DNA of 64,000 nt from Nocardia puris (GCF_003315035.1 NZ_QNRE01000002.1:806001-870000), one strand, 5' to 3'; shown: positions 41,469 through 50,345, numbered from the stretch's first letter. Translations and numbers: made by a program. The notes: a model not told the origin generated them from the letters alone.

Positions 41469-42607
41469 ACACGTTCGCGATCGTCCACGAACGCTTCACC
41501 GAATACGGCGGTTCCGAGGCGGTGATCGACGAGTTCACCCGGATCTGGCCCGCCGCACCGGTTTTCGCGCCCATCGTGGACCGCACCGCCGTCCGCGACC
41601 GGGGCGGCGACGGGCTGGACTGGTCCACCGTGCGCGACAGCTGGCTCAGCCGCGCGCACGCCGCCACCGGCCGTCGCTCGCACGCGCCGCTGCTGCCGTT
41701 CGCGCCCGCCGCGTTCCGGCGGTTCCCGCTCGCCGACGCCGACGCGGTGGTGGTGAGCCACCACTCGTTCGCCACCCAGGCCGCCCTCGCCACCGACGCG
41801 CCCGTCGTCGCCTACGTCCACAGCCCGGCTCGCTGGGCGTGGGACACCGCGTTCCGCCGCCGGGAGGCGGGCGGGCCGCTCGGGGCGGGTGCGCTCGCCG
41901 CGCTGGGCACCCTCGCCCGTCGCGCCGAACTGCGCGCCGCGCCCCGGCTCACCCGCGTGATCGCCAATTCGCAGGCGGTCGCCGAGCGGGTGAACAGCTG
42001 GTGGGGGCTGCCTGCCACCGTGGTGCCGCCGCCGGTCCGGGTCGAGCGGTTCCGGCACGACCCCGGCGTGGACCGCGAGGATTTCGTACTGTTCGCCGGA
42101 AGGCTCGTCCCGTACAAGCGGCCCGACCTCGCCATCCGCGCCGCGCAGCGGGCGGGGTGCCGGCTCGTGGTGGTCGGCGACGGCCGCGACCGCGCGCACC
42201 TGGAGAGCATCGCGGGCCCGGAGACCACATTCCTGGGCGCCGCGCCCGACCACGTGCTCGCCGAGATGTACCAGCGGTGCCGGGCGCTGCTCATGCCGGG
42301 CATCGAGGATTTCGGCATCGTCCCGGTCGAGGCGATGGCCTGCGGCACGCCGGTGCTCGCCGTCGGCGCGGGCGGCGCACTCGACACCGTCGTACCCGGG
42401 GTGACCGGCGCGCTGGTCCCACCCGGCGACGACGCGCACGTCGTGGACGAGCTGGCCCGGCTCCTCACCGCCTTCGACCCCGCCGCCTACGCACCGGCCC
42501 GCATCCGCGACCACGCCGAGAACTTCTCCCCGGCGACCTTCCGCAGCCGGATCGCCGCGGAGGTCGACGCCGTTCTGCACCCGGGACGGACGGTGCGGCC
42601 GTCGTGA
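41465..42607 (+). CDS. Glycosyltransferase family 4
   Basis: This 380-residue GT-B enzyme begins FAIVHERFTEYGGSEAVIDEF, the WbaZ/mannosyltransferase-like start. Its donor domain has LFAGRLVPYKRPDLAIRA and the E-x7-E region IEDFGIVPVEAMACGTPVLA near 275-295. It probably adds one residue, often mannose in this subgroup, to the repeat unit. It overlaps both neighbours by four bases and is the last glycosyltransferase of the operon. Confidence 0.9.
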   Translation: MNTFAIVHERFTEYGGSEAVIDEFTRIWPAAPVFAPIVDRTAVRDRGGDGLDWSTVRDSWLSRAHAATGRRSHAPLLPFAPAAFRRFPLADADAVVVSHHSFATQAALATDAPVVAYVHSPARWAWDTAFRRREAGGPLGAGALAALGTLARRAELRAAPRLTRVIANSQAVAERVNSWWGLPATVVPPPVRVERFRHDPGVDREDFVLFAGRLVPYKRPDLAIRAAQRAGCRLVVVGDGRDRAHLESIAGPETTFLGAAPDHVLAEMYQRCRALLMPGIEDFGIVPVEAMACGTPVLAVGAGGALDTVVPGVTGALVPPGDDAHVVDELARLLTAFDPAAYAPARIRDHAENFSPATFRSRIAAEVDAVLHPGRTVRPS

Positions 42608-43176
42608 CCACCGTGCGCATCGAGTCCACCGACCTCGACGGCGTCGCGCTGCTGATCCCCGACCCCGCCCACGACGAGCGCGGGTTGTTCACCCGCACCT
42701 TCGACGTGGCGGTGTTCGACGCGCATTTCGGCGCGGGCGCCTCGGGCCGCTTCGTCCAGGACTCGCAGTCGCGGTCCCGGCGCGGCGTGGTCCGCGGGAT
42801 GCACGGGCGGCGCGGGCGCGGCGAGGCCAAGCTGGTGCGCTGCGCGGCGGGCGCGATCCTCGACATCGTGGTCGACATCCGGCCCGGCTCCCCCACCTTC
42901 GGCCGCTCGGCCGCGTTCCGCCTGGACGACGAGAACTTCCACCAGCTCTACATCCCGCCCGGTTTCCTGCACGGATTCCAGGCGCTCACCGAGCGCGCCG
43001 ACGTCTGCTACCGCATCGACCGCCCGCACGATCCGGCCGACGACCTGGCCGTCCGCTACGACGACCCCGACCTCGCCCTGCCCTGGCCCGAGCCGGTCAC
43101 CCTCGTATCCGCGCGCGACCGCGACGCCCCGAGCTGGCGCGATCTGCTCGCCACCCTGGCACACGACCGGCCATGA
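42604..43176 (+). CDS. dTDP-4-keto-6-deoxysugar epimerase (RmlC-like cupin)
   Basis: This 190-residue cupin resembles dTDP-4-dehydrorhamnose 3,5-epimerase. The catalytic His is in VVRGMHGRRGRGEAKLVRC near residue 64, the double-psi core follows at DIVVDIRPGSPTFG, and IPPGFLHGFQAL supplies metal-free cupin strands. The usual Tyr-containing YKxTDYY segment reads CYRIDRPHD here, losing the second aromatic pair, so 3-only or altered epimerisation is possible. The other Rml genes are not present. It is the last gene of the polysaccharide operon; no clear terminator follows. Confidence 0.83.
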   Translation: MTTVRIESTDLDGVALLIPDPAHDERGLFTRTFDVAVFDAHFGAGASGRFVQDSQSRSRRGVVRGMHGRRGRGEAKLVRCAAGAILDIVVDIRPGSPTFGRSAAFRLDDENFHQLYIPPGFLHGFQALTERADVCYRIDRPHDPADDLAVRYDDPDLALPWPEPVTLVSARDRDAPSWRDLLATLAHDRP

Positions 43177-43219
43177 CACCGATCGCCGGCGTCGTGCCCG
43201 TGTCACTTTCCGCAAGTGA

Positions 43220-43235
43220 AGTGACATCTGTCACA
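43220..43235 (+). promoter_or_regulatory. Candidate Crp/GlxR-type operator before ehuB
   Basis: AGTGACATCTGTCACA fits TGTGA-N6-TCACA with one mismatch and has a perfect GTGACA/TGTCAC core. It lies about 165 bases upstream of the ectoine-uptake operon, after the end of the polysaccharide operon. A carbon-source control of the operon is plausible. Confidence 0.42.
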
Positions 43236-43399
43236 CAACCGCAAACGACTCGATCGGCGGCCGCAAAGTTCGTTCGCCAGCCTTGAAGACACCGATCGGC
43301 CCGTGTCTGCGGGCCCGGGTGGGTTGTGGCGATTCGAGCGCCGGCGGCCGGGGGCGATCCCCTCGACGCTGCCCGGCGCCGTCGAGGAGAGGATGGGCG

Positions 43400-44275
43400 A
43401 TGGCGACGCGAATGCGGGGTCGGGTCCGGCGGATACTGGCGGCAGTGACGATGACCACGGCCCTGGCGGCCACCGGCTGCGGACTCGGCGGCGACGGCGC
43501 GGCCGCCGTCACCTACGAGGACGCCAAGGCCTCCGGCACGATCAAGGTCGGTTTCGCCAACGAGGCGCCGTGGGCGTTCCTCGACCAGCACGGTGAGCTC
43601 ACCGGCTACGCCCCCACGGTCGCGCGGGCCGTGCTGAAACGGCTCGGCATCGACGAGATCGAAGGCGTGGTCACCGATTTCGACGGCCTCATCGACGGCG
43701 TGCGCGCCCAGAACTACGCCTTCGTCGCCGCGGGCATGTTCATCAACCCGCGCCGCTGCGAGAGTTCGGCGTTCGCGATCCCGGACTACCAGGTGGGTTC
43801 GGCGTTCCTCGTCCCGAAGGGCAACCCGCGCAATATCACTCGCTTCGAGGACATCACCCGCGAACAAGTACGCATCGCCACCCTAGGCGGCGCCGTGGAG
43901 AACGGTTACGCCACCGAATCGGGCGTGCCGGACACCCTCATCGAGCCGATGGCCAAACAAGACGACATCCTGCGCGCCGTCACGGGCGGCGACGTCTACG
44001 GCGCGGCCATGCTCGACGTCACCGCCTCCTGGCTGGTGCGCAACAACCCGGACGCGAATCTCGAAGTGACCGAATCCTTCCAGTACGGCGACCGTCCCGA
44101 CGTGGGCACGTTCAACTTCCGCATCGGCGACGACCAGTTCCGCGAGGACTTCAACCGCGAGTTGCGCGCGCTGCACGAGAGCGGCGAATGGCTGCGCCTG
44201 GTCGAGCCGTTCGGACTGACCGCGGCCAACGAACCCGATCCGGCCCTGTCCACCGAGCAGTACTGCGCGGCATAG
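43400..44275 (+). CDS. ehuB: Ectoine/hydroxyectoine ABC transporter substrate-binding lipoprotein EhuB
   Basis: This 291-residue lipoprotein has a basic, hydrophobic signal peptide ending in the lipobox ATGC. The mature domain follows the polar amino-acid-binding fold and matches EhuB: SGTIKVGFANEAPWAF near residue 44, then LTGYAPTVARAVLKRLG and VRAQNYAFVAAGMFINPRRC. It would capture ectoine or hydroxyectoine outside the cell. AGGAGAGG lies before the ATG at 43400. It begins an ehuBCDA operon. Confidence 0.88.
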   Translation: MATRMRGRVRRILAAVTMTTALAATGCGLGGDGAAAVTYEDAKASGTIKVGFANEAPWAFLDQHGELTGYAPTVARAVLKRLGIDEIEGVVTDFDGLIDGVRAQNYAFVAAGMFINPRRCESSAFAIPDYQVGSAFLVPKGNPRNITRFEDITREQVRIATLGGAVENGYATESGVPDTLIEPMAKQDDILRAVTGGDVYGAAMLDVTASWLVRNNPDANLEVTESFQYGDRPDVGTFNFRIGDDQFREDFNRELRALHESGEWLRLVEPFGLTAANEPDPALSTEQYCAA

Positions 44276-44278
44276 CCT

Positions 44279-45007
44279 TTGTCCGACAACCTCGACATCT
44301 ACCTCGAGCGGATACTGGCGGGCCTGCCGTTCACCCTCTGGGCCACGATCGGCGGCATCGCGCTCACCGTGGTGCTCTCGTTCCTGGCGGGCCTGGCGCT
44401 GCTCGCGCCCACGCGCTGGGCGCGCGTCCCGGCCCGGATCTACGTCGAAGGGTTCCGCGGCAGTTCCGAAGTGGTGCAACTGTTCTTCTTCGCCGTGGCG
44501 GTGCCGATCTTCCTCGGCATCGCGCTCGGCGCCACCGCGCAGGGCCTGCTGCTCATCGGCATCCTGGTGCTCGGCCTCAACCACGGCGCCTACGGCGCGG
44601 AGATCGTGCGCGGCGCGGTGCGCTCGGTGCCGCGCGCCCAGGTAGAGGGCGCGATCGCGCTGAATCTCGGTCCGGTGCAACGGATGTGGCGGGTGATCCT
44701 GCCGCAGGCCGTGGTCGAGATGCTGCCCTCGTTCAACACGCTGTTCATCCAGCTGATGAAGAGCACCGCGCTGCTGAGCTTCATCGCCGTGCCCGAGATC
44801 TTCAAGAAGGGCGACGAATTGCGCGCCGTGCCCCAGTTCTCCCAGGAACTCGGGGTGGTCTACACCATCCAGTTGCTCTGCTATCTCGCGATCGCCGTGG
44901 TGATCACGCTGATCATGCGGATCCTGGAGCGCTGGGCCGCGCATCGCGCGGGCCGCCCACGTCCGACCGGAGCCGGGTGGCGCTTGCGAATGGCGACGGT
45001 GACCTGA
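44279..45007 (+). CDS. ehuC: Ectoine/hydroxyectoine ABC transporter permease EhuC
   Basis: This 242-residue permease of the His/Glu/Gln/Arg/opine group has about five membrane helices and the EAA loop around VEGAIALNLGPVQRMWRVILP. The reading frame starts at TTG 44279, three bases after the ehuB stop; no better ATG or GTG is available, so a rare TTG start with translational coupling is likely. It would pair with EhuD to form the membrane channel. Confidence 0.87.
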   Translation: MSDNLDIYLERILAGLPFTLWATIGGIALTVVLSFLAGLALLAPTRWARVPARIYVEGFRGSSEVVQLFFFAVAVPIFLGIALGATAQGLLLIGILVLGLNHGAYGAEIVRGAVRSVPRAQVEGAIALNLGPVQRMWRVILPQAVVEMLPSFNTLFIQLMKSTALLSFIAVPEIFKKGDELRAVPQFSQELGVVYTIQLLCYLAIAVVITLIMRILERWAAHRAGRPRPTGAGWRLRMATVT

Positions 45008-45023
45008 TGGAGCTGGGGACCTG

Positions 45024-45701
45024 ATGGGACTTTGGCGCTGGGACAAGTTCTGGGACGCCTTCCCCTACATCTGGGACGGCCTGCTCGTCACGATCCAGTT
45101 CACCGTGCTGGGTGCCCTGGTCGCCTACACGCTCGGGCTGGCGTTCGCCGTGCTGCTGCGCAGCCGCGTTCCGGTGGTGTACCAGCTGCTGTGGCTGTTC
45201 ATCGAATTCGTGCGCAGCACACCGCTGTTGGTGCAGTTGTTCGTGCTGTACTGGGTGGTGCGCCCGGCCCTGCTGGACGGGCTGTCGATCGACACGCAAC
45301 GCGTGATCGTCGGCGTCGCGGCCCTCGGGGTGCACTACGCCTGCTACACCGCCGAGGTGTATCGCGCGGGCATCGAGGCGGTGCCCGCCGCGCAGTGGGA
45401 GGCGGCCGTGGCGCTGAACCTGCCGCGCGGGCGCACCTGGACCGATGTGATTCTGCCGCAAGCCATTCCCCGCGTGCTGCCCGCGCTCGGCAACTACACC
45501 ATCAGCATGTTCAAGGAGGTGCCGCTGCTGTCCGCGATCGTCGTGCTGGACATGGTCTACCAGATCAAGACCGCCTACGCCGCCGACACCGGCGGCGCGG
45601 GCCCGGAAGCCTGGTTCGCCGTGGGCCTCACCTTCCTCGCGCTGAGCTACCCGTGTTCGCTCCTGGTACGAAAGCTGGAACGCCGTGTCGAATTCGCCTG
45701 A
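45024..45701 (+). CDS. ehuD: Ectoine/hydroxyectoine ABC transporter permease EhuD
   Basis: This 225-residue permease begins WRWDKFWDAFPYIWDGLLVTIQFT, close to EhuD proteins. It has the EAA loop WEAAVALNLPRGRTWTDVILPQAIP near 130-150 and about five membrane helices. GGAGCTGGGG precedes the ATG at 45024. Its 3' end overlaps the ehuA start by 17 bases. Confidence 0.88.
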   Translation: MGLWRWDKFWDAFPYIWDGLLVTIQFTVLGALVAYTLGLAFAVLLRSRVPVVYQLLWLFIEFVRSTPLLVQLFVLYWVVRPALLDGLSIDTQRVIVGVAALGVHYACYTAEVYRAGIEAVPAAQWEAAVALNLPRGRTWTDVILPQAIPRVLPALGNYTISMFKEVPLLSAIVVLDMVYQIKTAYAADTGGAGPEAWFAVGLTFLALSYPCSLLVRKLERRVEFA

Positions 45702-46485
45702 GGACCAGCCCGGTTCGCCGATGATCCGGTTCACCGACGTGCGCAAGACCTTCGGGCCGGTTGTCGCGCTCGACGGGATGGATTTCGCGGTGGCGCCCGG
45801 CGAGTTCGTCACCCTGATCGGCCCGTCCGGCTGCGGCAAGACCACCGTGCTGCGCCTGCTGATGACCCTCGAACGGGTGGACGCGGGCACCATCGAGGTG
45901 GCGGGCGAGCCGTTCAGCCACCTGCGCCGCGGCGACCGGCTGGTGCCCGCCGACGCCCGGCACCTGCGCCGGGCGCGCACCGCGATCGGGATGGTGTTCC
46001 AGCAGTTCAACCTGTTCCCGAACATGTCGGTGCTGCGCAATATCACCGAGGGGCCGGTGCGCGGCCTGGGCAGGCCGAAGGAGCAGGCGCGCGAGCGCGC
46101 CCTCGAACTGCTCGAGCTGGTCGGGCTGACCGACAAGGCCGAGGCGCGCCCCCATCAGCTCTCCGGCGGCCAGCAGCAGCGGGTGGCCATCGCCCGCGCC
46201 CTGGCCATGGACCCCGAAGTCCTGCTGCTCGACGAGGTCACCTCGGCGCTCGACCCCGAACTCGTCACCGGCGTGCTGCACCTGCTGCGTGACATCGCCG
46301 ACACCACACCCATCACCTTCCTGTGCGTCACCCACGAAATGCGCTTCGCCCGCACCGTCTCCGACCGCGTCCTCATGCTCGACGCCGGCCGCGTCATCGA
46401 AGACGGCACCCCCGACCAGGTCTTCACCGCCCCCACCCACCAACGCACCCGCGACTTCCTCCACGCGGTCCTGGAGCGCGAGTGA
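45685..46485 (+). CDS. ehuA: Ectoine/hydroxyectoine ABC transporter ATPase EhuA
   Basis: This 266-residue ATPase has Walker A GPSGCGKTT at 46-54, the Q-loop VFQQFNLFPNM at 104-114, the signature LSGGQQQR at 159-166, Walker B LLLDE and the switch His in CVTHEMRFAR. The GTG at 45685 overlaps ehuD; an ATG 12 codons later (45721) is an alternative start. It energises uptake of ectoines, used as osmoprotectants or as carbon and nitrogen sources. No ectoine degradation genes are adjacent. Confidence 0.88.
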   Translation: MSNSPEDQPGSPMIRFTDVRKTFGPVVALDGMDFAVAPGEFVTLIGPSGCGKTTVLRLLMTLERVDAGTIEVAGEPFSHLRRGDRLVPADARHLRRARTAIGMVFQQFNLFPNMSVLRNITEGPVRGLGRPKEQARERALELLELVGLTDKAEARPHQLSGGQQQRVAIARALAMDPEVLLLDEVTSALDPELVTGVLHLLRDIADTTPITFLCVTHEMRFARTVSDRVLMLDAGRVIEDGTPDQVFTAPTHQRTRDFLHAVLERE

Positions 46486-46551
46486 GCCCGCGTCGCACAA
46501 TCGTCACCGGATGAGGTTGCGAATTCGGCGCGGTTTGTGTGTTGTTGATAG

Positions 46552-46932
46552 GTGACCAACACTTCCGGAGACGCGTATCCCATGGCGGACACGATGACCA
46601 CCTCGGTCGCGGCGCACGACGGCGCGACCGTGCTGACGGTGACCGGGGAGGTCGATCTGGCGACCGCTCCCGCGCTGGAGAACGCCATCGAAGGCGTGCT
46701 CGGCGACAAGCCCGCGGCCCTGATCATCGACCTGACCGGGGTGAGCTTCCTGGCCTCGGCGGGGATGGCCGCCCTGGTCGCCGCGCATCAGCGGGCGGGC
46801 GCGGCGACCTCGATCGCCGTGGTCGCCGACGGGCCCGCCACCAGCCGCCAGCTCAAGATGACCGCCCTCGACCAGGTGTTCGCGCTGCACTCCACGCTGG
46901 AGGCCGCGCTGGCCGCGCTGCGCGCCAACTGA
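46552..46932 (+). CDS. STAS-domain anti-anti-sigma factor (RsbV/SpoIIAA type)
   Basis: This 126-residue protein is a single STAS domain: VLTVTGEVDLATAPALENAI, then LIIDLTGVSFLASAGMAALVAAH near residue 65, where the Ser of ASAG is the phospho-acceptor position. Such proteins bind an RsbW-type kinase and free a stress sigma factor when dephosphorylated. The PP2C-HATPase protein encoded at 15657 is a possible partner, though 29 kb away. The GTG at 46552 is kept; the ATGs at 46582 and 46594 are alternatives and no start has a strong ribosome binding site. Confidence 0.83.
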   Translation: MTNTSGDAYPMADTMTTSVAAHDGATVLTVTGEVDLATAPALENAIEGVLGDKPAALIIDLTGVSFLASAGMAALVAAHQRAGAATSIAVVADGPATSRQLKMTALDQVFALHSTLEAALAALRAN

Positions 46933-46942
46933 GGACGAGAGA

Positions 46943-46975
46943 AACGGGGCGCGTCCGGCCCGGACGCGCCCCGTT
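46943..46975. terminator. Bidirectional terminator hairpin
   Basis: AACGGGGCGCGTCCG at 46943-46957 pairs perfectly over 15 bases with CGGACGCGCCCCGTT at 46961-46975 around a GCC loop. It fills the 46-base gap between the convergent STAS and LLM oxidoreductase genes, so it can serve both. This is the strongest hairpin in the window. Confidence 0.85.
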
Positions 46976-46978
46976 CGC

Positions 46979-48016
46979 TCACACCAGTTCGCGCAGCTGC
47001 TCGATCAGCTTGACGCGGTCGGCGGGCGTCGCCGCCAGCGGCACCACGTTCAGCGTGGTGACCCCGGCTTCCCGGAACGCCTGCACCCGCTCCTTGACGA
47101 ACCCGGCGGGCCCCACCAGCGACACGTCGCGCACCAGCTCGTCGGGCACCACCTTCGCCGCCTCCTCCTTCTGCCCCGCCAGGTACAGCTCCTGGATACG
47201 GTCGGCCTCGGCGCCGTAGCCGTACTTGGTGGCCAGCGTGTGGTAGAAGTTCTTACCCCTGGCCCCCATGCCGCCGATATAGAGCGCCAGGTGCGGCTTC
47301 ACGAACTCCAGCAGTGGCGTCACGTTCTCGCCGATGGCCAGCGCCGGGCCCGCGTACACCTCCAGCTCACCGAGCGCGGGATCGCGCTTGGCCTTGCCCG
47401 CGGCCAGCGCATCGCCCCACACGTCCCGCGCCTTCTCCGGCAGGAAGAAGATCGGCTGCCAGCCCTCGGCGATCTCGGCGGCCAGCTCCACGTTCTTCGG
47501 GCCCAGCGCCGCCAGCAGCACCGGAATCCGTTCGCGCACCGGGTGATTGATGAGCTTGAGCGCCTTGCCCAAGCCGGTGCCGCGCTCGGCGGGCAGCGGG
47601 ATCTGGTAGTGCTTGCCCTGGTATTCCAGGCGCTCGCGCCGCCACACCTTGCGGCAGATCTCCACCAGCTCCCTGGTGCGGCCGATGGGCGCGTCGTAGG
47701 GCACCCCGTGGAAACCCTCGATGACCTGCGGGCCGGATGCGCCGAGCCCGAGCACGAAGCGGCCCTCGGAGACGAAGTCCAGGCCGGCCGCGGTCATGGC
47801 GGTGAGGCTCGGGGTGCGGGTGTAGATCTGCAGGATGCCCGAGGCCAGCTGCATCCGCTCGGTCCGCGCGGCGAGGTAGCCGAGCGCGCTGACCGCGTCG
47901 AAGGAGTACGCCTCGGGCACGAACACGATGTCGAGCCCGGCTTTCTCCAGGTCGGCCACTTCCGCGGCGGCTTCCTTGAAACCGCCCGAGTAGTTGATGC
48001 CCAATCCGATCCGCAT
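46979..48016 (-). CDS. LLM class F420-dependent oxidoreductase
   Basis: This 345-residue luciferase-like monooxygenase-fold enzyme begins MRIGLGINYSGGFKEAAAEVADLEKAGLD, common in F420-using actinobacterial proteins. It has the TIM-barrel segments FVPEAYSFDAVSALGYLAART and FVLGLGASGPQVIEGFHG, a typical F420/FMN-binding arrangement. It reduces or oxidises an unknown substrate using deazaflavin. The ATG at 48016 is the natural start; upstream residues are spurious. It stands divergent from the cyclodeaminase-like gene. Confidence 0.88.
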   Translation of the reverse strand: MRIGLGINYSGGFKEAAAEVADLEKAGLDIVFVPEAYSFDAVSALGYLAARTERMQLASGILQIYTRTPSLTAMTAAGLDFVSEGRFVLGLGASGPQVIEGFHGVPYDAPIGRTRELVEICRKVWRRERLEYQGKHYQIPLPAERGTGLGKALKLINHPVRERIPVLLAALGPKNVELAAEIAEGWQPIFFLPEKARDVWGDALAAGKAKRDPALGELEVYAGPALAIGENVTPLLEFVKPHLALYIGGMGARGKNFYHTLATKYGYGAEADRIQELYLAGQKEEAAKVVPDELVRDVSLVGPAGFVKERVQAFREAGVTTLNVVPLAATPADRVKLIEQLRELV

Positions 48017-48120
48017 AGTCCACAACATAGTCCTCGATACGGCCCGCCCGCGCGCCGGTCCGCCGGGGCGGGCGGTAGCGTGGGTGCGATTCCCGCAGAT
48101 CCGAGAACGAAAGGTCACCC

Positions 48121-48780
48121 GTGTCGCAGCCGAGCACGTCGTCCCAGGAAACCGCGTCCTCCTTCGGCGCGGCCACCCTCGACGGGTACCTGTCCGATCT
48201 GGCCGCCAAGATCCCCGCGCCCGGCGGCGGCGCGGTGGCGGCGCTGCACGCCGCGCAGGGAGCCGCGCTGGTGGCCATGGTCGCCCGCTACACGACGCGC
48301 GCGAAGGACGCCGAGCACCGTCCGGTGATCGACCGCCTGATCGAGGCCGCCGACGCCGCGCGCGCCCGGTCGCTGGCGCTCGCCGACGCCGACGCCGCCG
48401 CCTTCACCGCCGTCGGCGCCGCCTACAAACTGCCCAAGGCGACCGAGGAGGAGGCTGCCGCCCGCACCGAAGCGATCAACGCCGCGCTGGTGGAGGCCGC
48501 GCGGGTGCCCGCGCGCGTGATGGACGAGGCCGACGAGGTGCTCTCGCTCGCGGCGGAGCTGCTGCCGATCGGAAATCCCAACGTGGTCACCGATATCGGG
48601 GCCGCCGCCGACGCCGCCCGCGCCGCCGCGACGAGTTCGCGGCTGAACATCGAGATCAACGTGACCTCGCTGCCCGCCGCGCTCGGCGACCCGTTCGCCC
48701 CGGCGTTGCTGCGCGTCGAGGAGATCGCCGCGCGGGCCGACGCGCTGCACGCCGAGGTGCTCCGCGCCGTCCGCGGCTGA
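48121..48780 (+). CDS. Cyclodeaminase/cyclohydrolase family protein
   Basis: This 219-residue all-helical protein resembles formiminotetrahydrofolate cyclodeaminase and FchA methenyl-THF cyclohydrolase. It has SDLAAKIPAPGGGAVAALHAAQGAAL near 25-50 and GNPNVVTDIGAAADAARAA near 160-180. It may act in one-carbon folate metabolism, with folate binding by the conserved PAPGGG. AAAGG is six bases before the GTG at 48121. It is not adjacent to other folate genes. Confidence 0.85.
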   Translation: MSQPSTSSQETASSFGAATLDGYLSDLAAKIPAPGGGAVAALHAAQGAALVAMVARYTTRAKDAEHRPVIDRLIEAADAARARSLALADADAAAFTAVGAAYKLPKATEEEAAARTEAINAALVEAARVPARVMDEADEVLSLAAELLPIGNPNVVTDIGAAADAARAAATSSRLNIEINVTSLPAALGDPFAPALLRVEEIAARADALHAEVLRAVRG

Positions 48781-48926
48781 ATCCCGCCCACCGACACGCC
48801 GATAGGCGGACACGCGGCGGTTCTCCGCGCGCCGACGGGCTGACCAGCGGCGTCCGGGAGGTTCTCGGATCGTCGTGCGCCGAGTTGTCGCCGAACCGCC
48901 GTGGACCGATCTACGGTTGATAAGTC

Positions 48927-49817
48927 ATGAGTGCCGACCCTCCCTCCCCCGCGGCGCCGGACCCCGGTCCGGCGGCGCAGGTGCGCGCCCGCAGGGAGCA
49001 AGCGTGGAGCAACTATCGGGCGGCGCGCATCGCGTTGGCGGGGTTGCGGATCCGCACGAATCTGGCGGGACGGCCGCTGTGGTTGGCGCGGCTGCCCGGC
49101 GGTGCGGTGGAGCGCGCGGAGCGGCGGCTGGAGCGGTTGCGGCAGGAGCTGTCCCGGCACGGCGTGGGCGCCGAGGACCGCGCCTGGGGCGTGCTGTCCG
49201 GCGGCGAGACCAACACGCTGGACGGAGTTGTCGGGTTGGAGGCGACCGTCGCCACGGTCGCACCGTATTTCGCGGCGAGCGCGCCACCGTGGTCGCGGGA
49301 GCTGCGCGCCATCGCGCGGGACTGCCTCACCGCGCGGGAGGCGGCCGCCGAGGGTGACCGGCTCGCCGTGGAGCACGTGACCGGCCGGTTGCTCACGGCC
49401 GTGCGGCTCGCCCCCTCGGAGGCGGCCCGGCAACGGTTGATCGACCACCTGCCCGGCGACCTGCGGCCCGTCCCCTCCGATGTGCTGACGCTGTTGCGGA
49501 GCGGGCCGAGCCCGGTCGAGGTGTCCTTCGTGATCCGCACCAGCACACTCGAACTCGACACCATCACGGTGACGCCCGCGCTGCGCGGCATGGGCCTGGG
49601 CACCGCCGTGCTCACCCACCTGTGCCGCACGGCCGACGCCCACCGCCTGCACATCACCGGCCAGTTGATCCCGACGTTCCGCGAGGACGAGAACGCGATC
49701 CCCGCCCTGGCGCGCTGGTGCCGCCGCCACGGATTCACCGTGCAGGAGCGGCTGGGCGGGCGCGTGAGCCGCCCGCCGGAGACGCCCCGCCCCGCCGGGC
49801 GCGTGTCCGCGCCGTGA
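48927..49817 (+). CDS. GNAT-domain protein with uncharacterised N-terminal region
   Basis: This 296-residue protein has an N-terminal helical, Arg/Ala/Leu-rich part (about 1-180) that I do not recognise, and a C-terminal GNAT-like domain. ITVTPALRGMGLGTAVLTHLC near 211-231 supplies the acetyl-CoA loop, and ENAIPALARWCRRHGFTV near 250-268 closes the fold. It could acetylate a protein or small molecule. The start ATG at 48927 has only a weak ribosome binding site, but the frame is long and codon use fits the genome. Neighbours give no hint. Confidence 0.65.
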   Translation: MSADPPSPAAPDPGPAAQVRARREQAWSNYRAARIALAGLRIRTNLAGRPLWLARLPGGAVERAERRLERLRQELSRHGVGAEDRAWGVLSGGETNTLDGVVGLEATVATVAPYFAASAPPWSRELRAIARDCLTAREAAAEGDRLAVEHVTGRLLTAVRLAPSEAARQRLIDHLPGDLRPVPSDVLTLLRSGPSPVEVSFVIRTSTLELDTITVTPALRGMGLGTAVLTHLCRTADAHRLHITGQLIPTFREDENAIPALARWCRRHGFTVQERLGGRVSRPPETPRPAGRVSAP

Positions 49818-49883
49818 ACTGTCGATCCGGCGGGTGCCCGTTCGTATAACTGGTGACGAGTCCACTCTCCTCGAGGAGCCTTC

Positions 49884-50294
49884 ATGTCCTTCACCGACGA
49901 CGAAGTCGCCTACCTGCGCACGCAACCCGTCGCCCGCCTCGCCACCGTCTCCCCCACCGGTCACCCCGACGTGGTGCCCGTCGCCGTCGAACTCGACCTC
50001 CCGCATCTGTGGATCTGCGGTGCGGGCGAACAAGTCCTGCGCACCCGCAAGATCCGCAATATCGCTGCCGGAAACCACCACGTAGCCCTCGTTTTCGACG
50101 ACGTGGTGTCCCTCGACCCGTTCATCGCCCGCGGGATCCGCATCTACGGCAGGGCCGAGAAACCCCTCGAGCGCACCGGCATGGTCGGTCCGGGGTACTA
50201 CGTGCGCGTCACCCCGACAACGTCCTGGAGCTGGAACCTGGCCGGTGAACCTGCCGGGCAGGACTGGTACCCCGTGCACCGCGCAGAGCATTGA
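49884..50294 (+). CDS. PPOX class F420-dependent oxidoreductase
   Basis: This 136-residue split-barrel flavin/deazaflavin protein has FTDDEVAYLRTQPVARLATVSPTGHPDVVPVA near the N-terminus, including the strand-turn motif LATVSPTGHP, and WICGAGEQVLRTRKIRNI for cofactor phosphate binding. Members use F420H2 or flavin to reduce small substrates or biliverdin. GAGGAG is well placed before the ATG. It is one of two probable F420 enzymes in this region. Confidence 0.87.
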   Translation: MSFTDDEVAYLRTQPVARLATVSPTGHPDVVPVAVELDLPHLWICGAGEQVLRTRKIRNIAAGNHHVALVFDDVVSLDPFIARGIRIYGRAEKPLERTGMVGPGYYVRVTPTTSWSWNLAGEPAGQDWYPVHRAEH

Positions 50295-50345
50295 GCGGTT
50301 CATGGTGCACGCCAACGCTTTTCCGGTACGTTCCGAAACTCCTTG

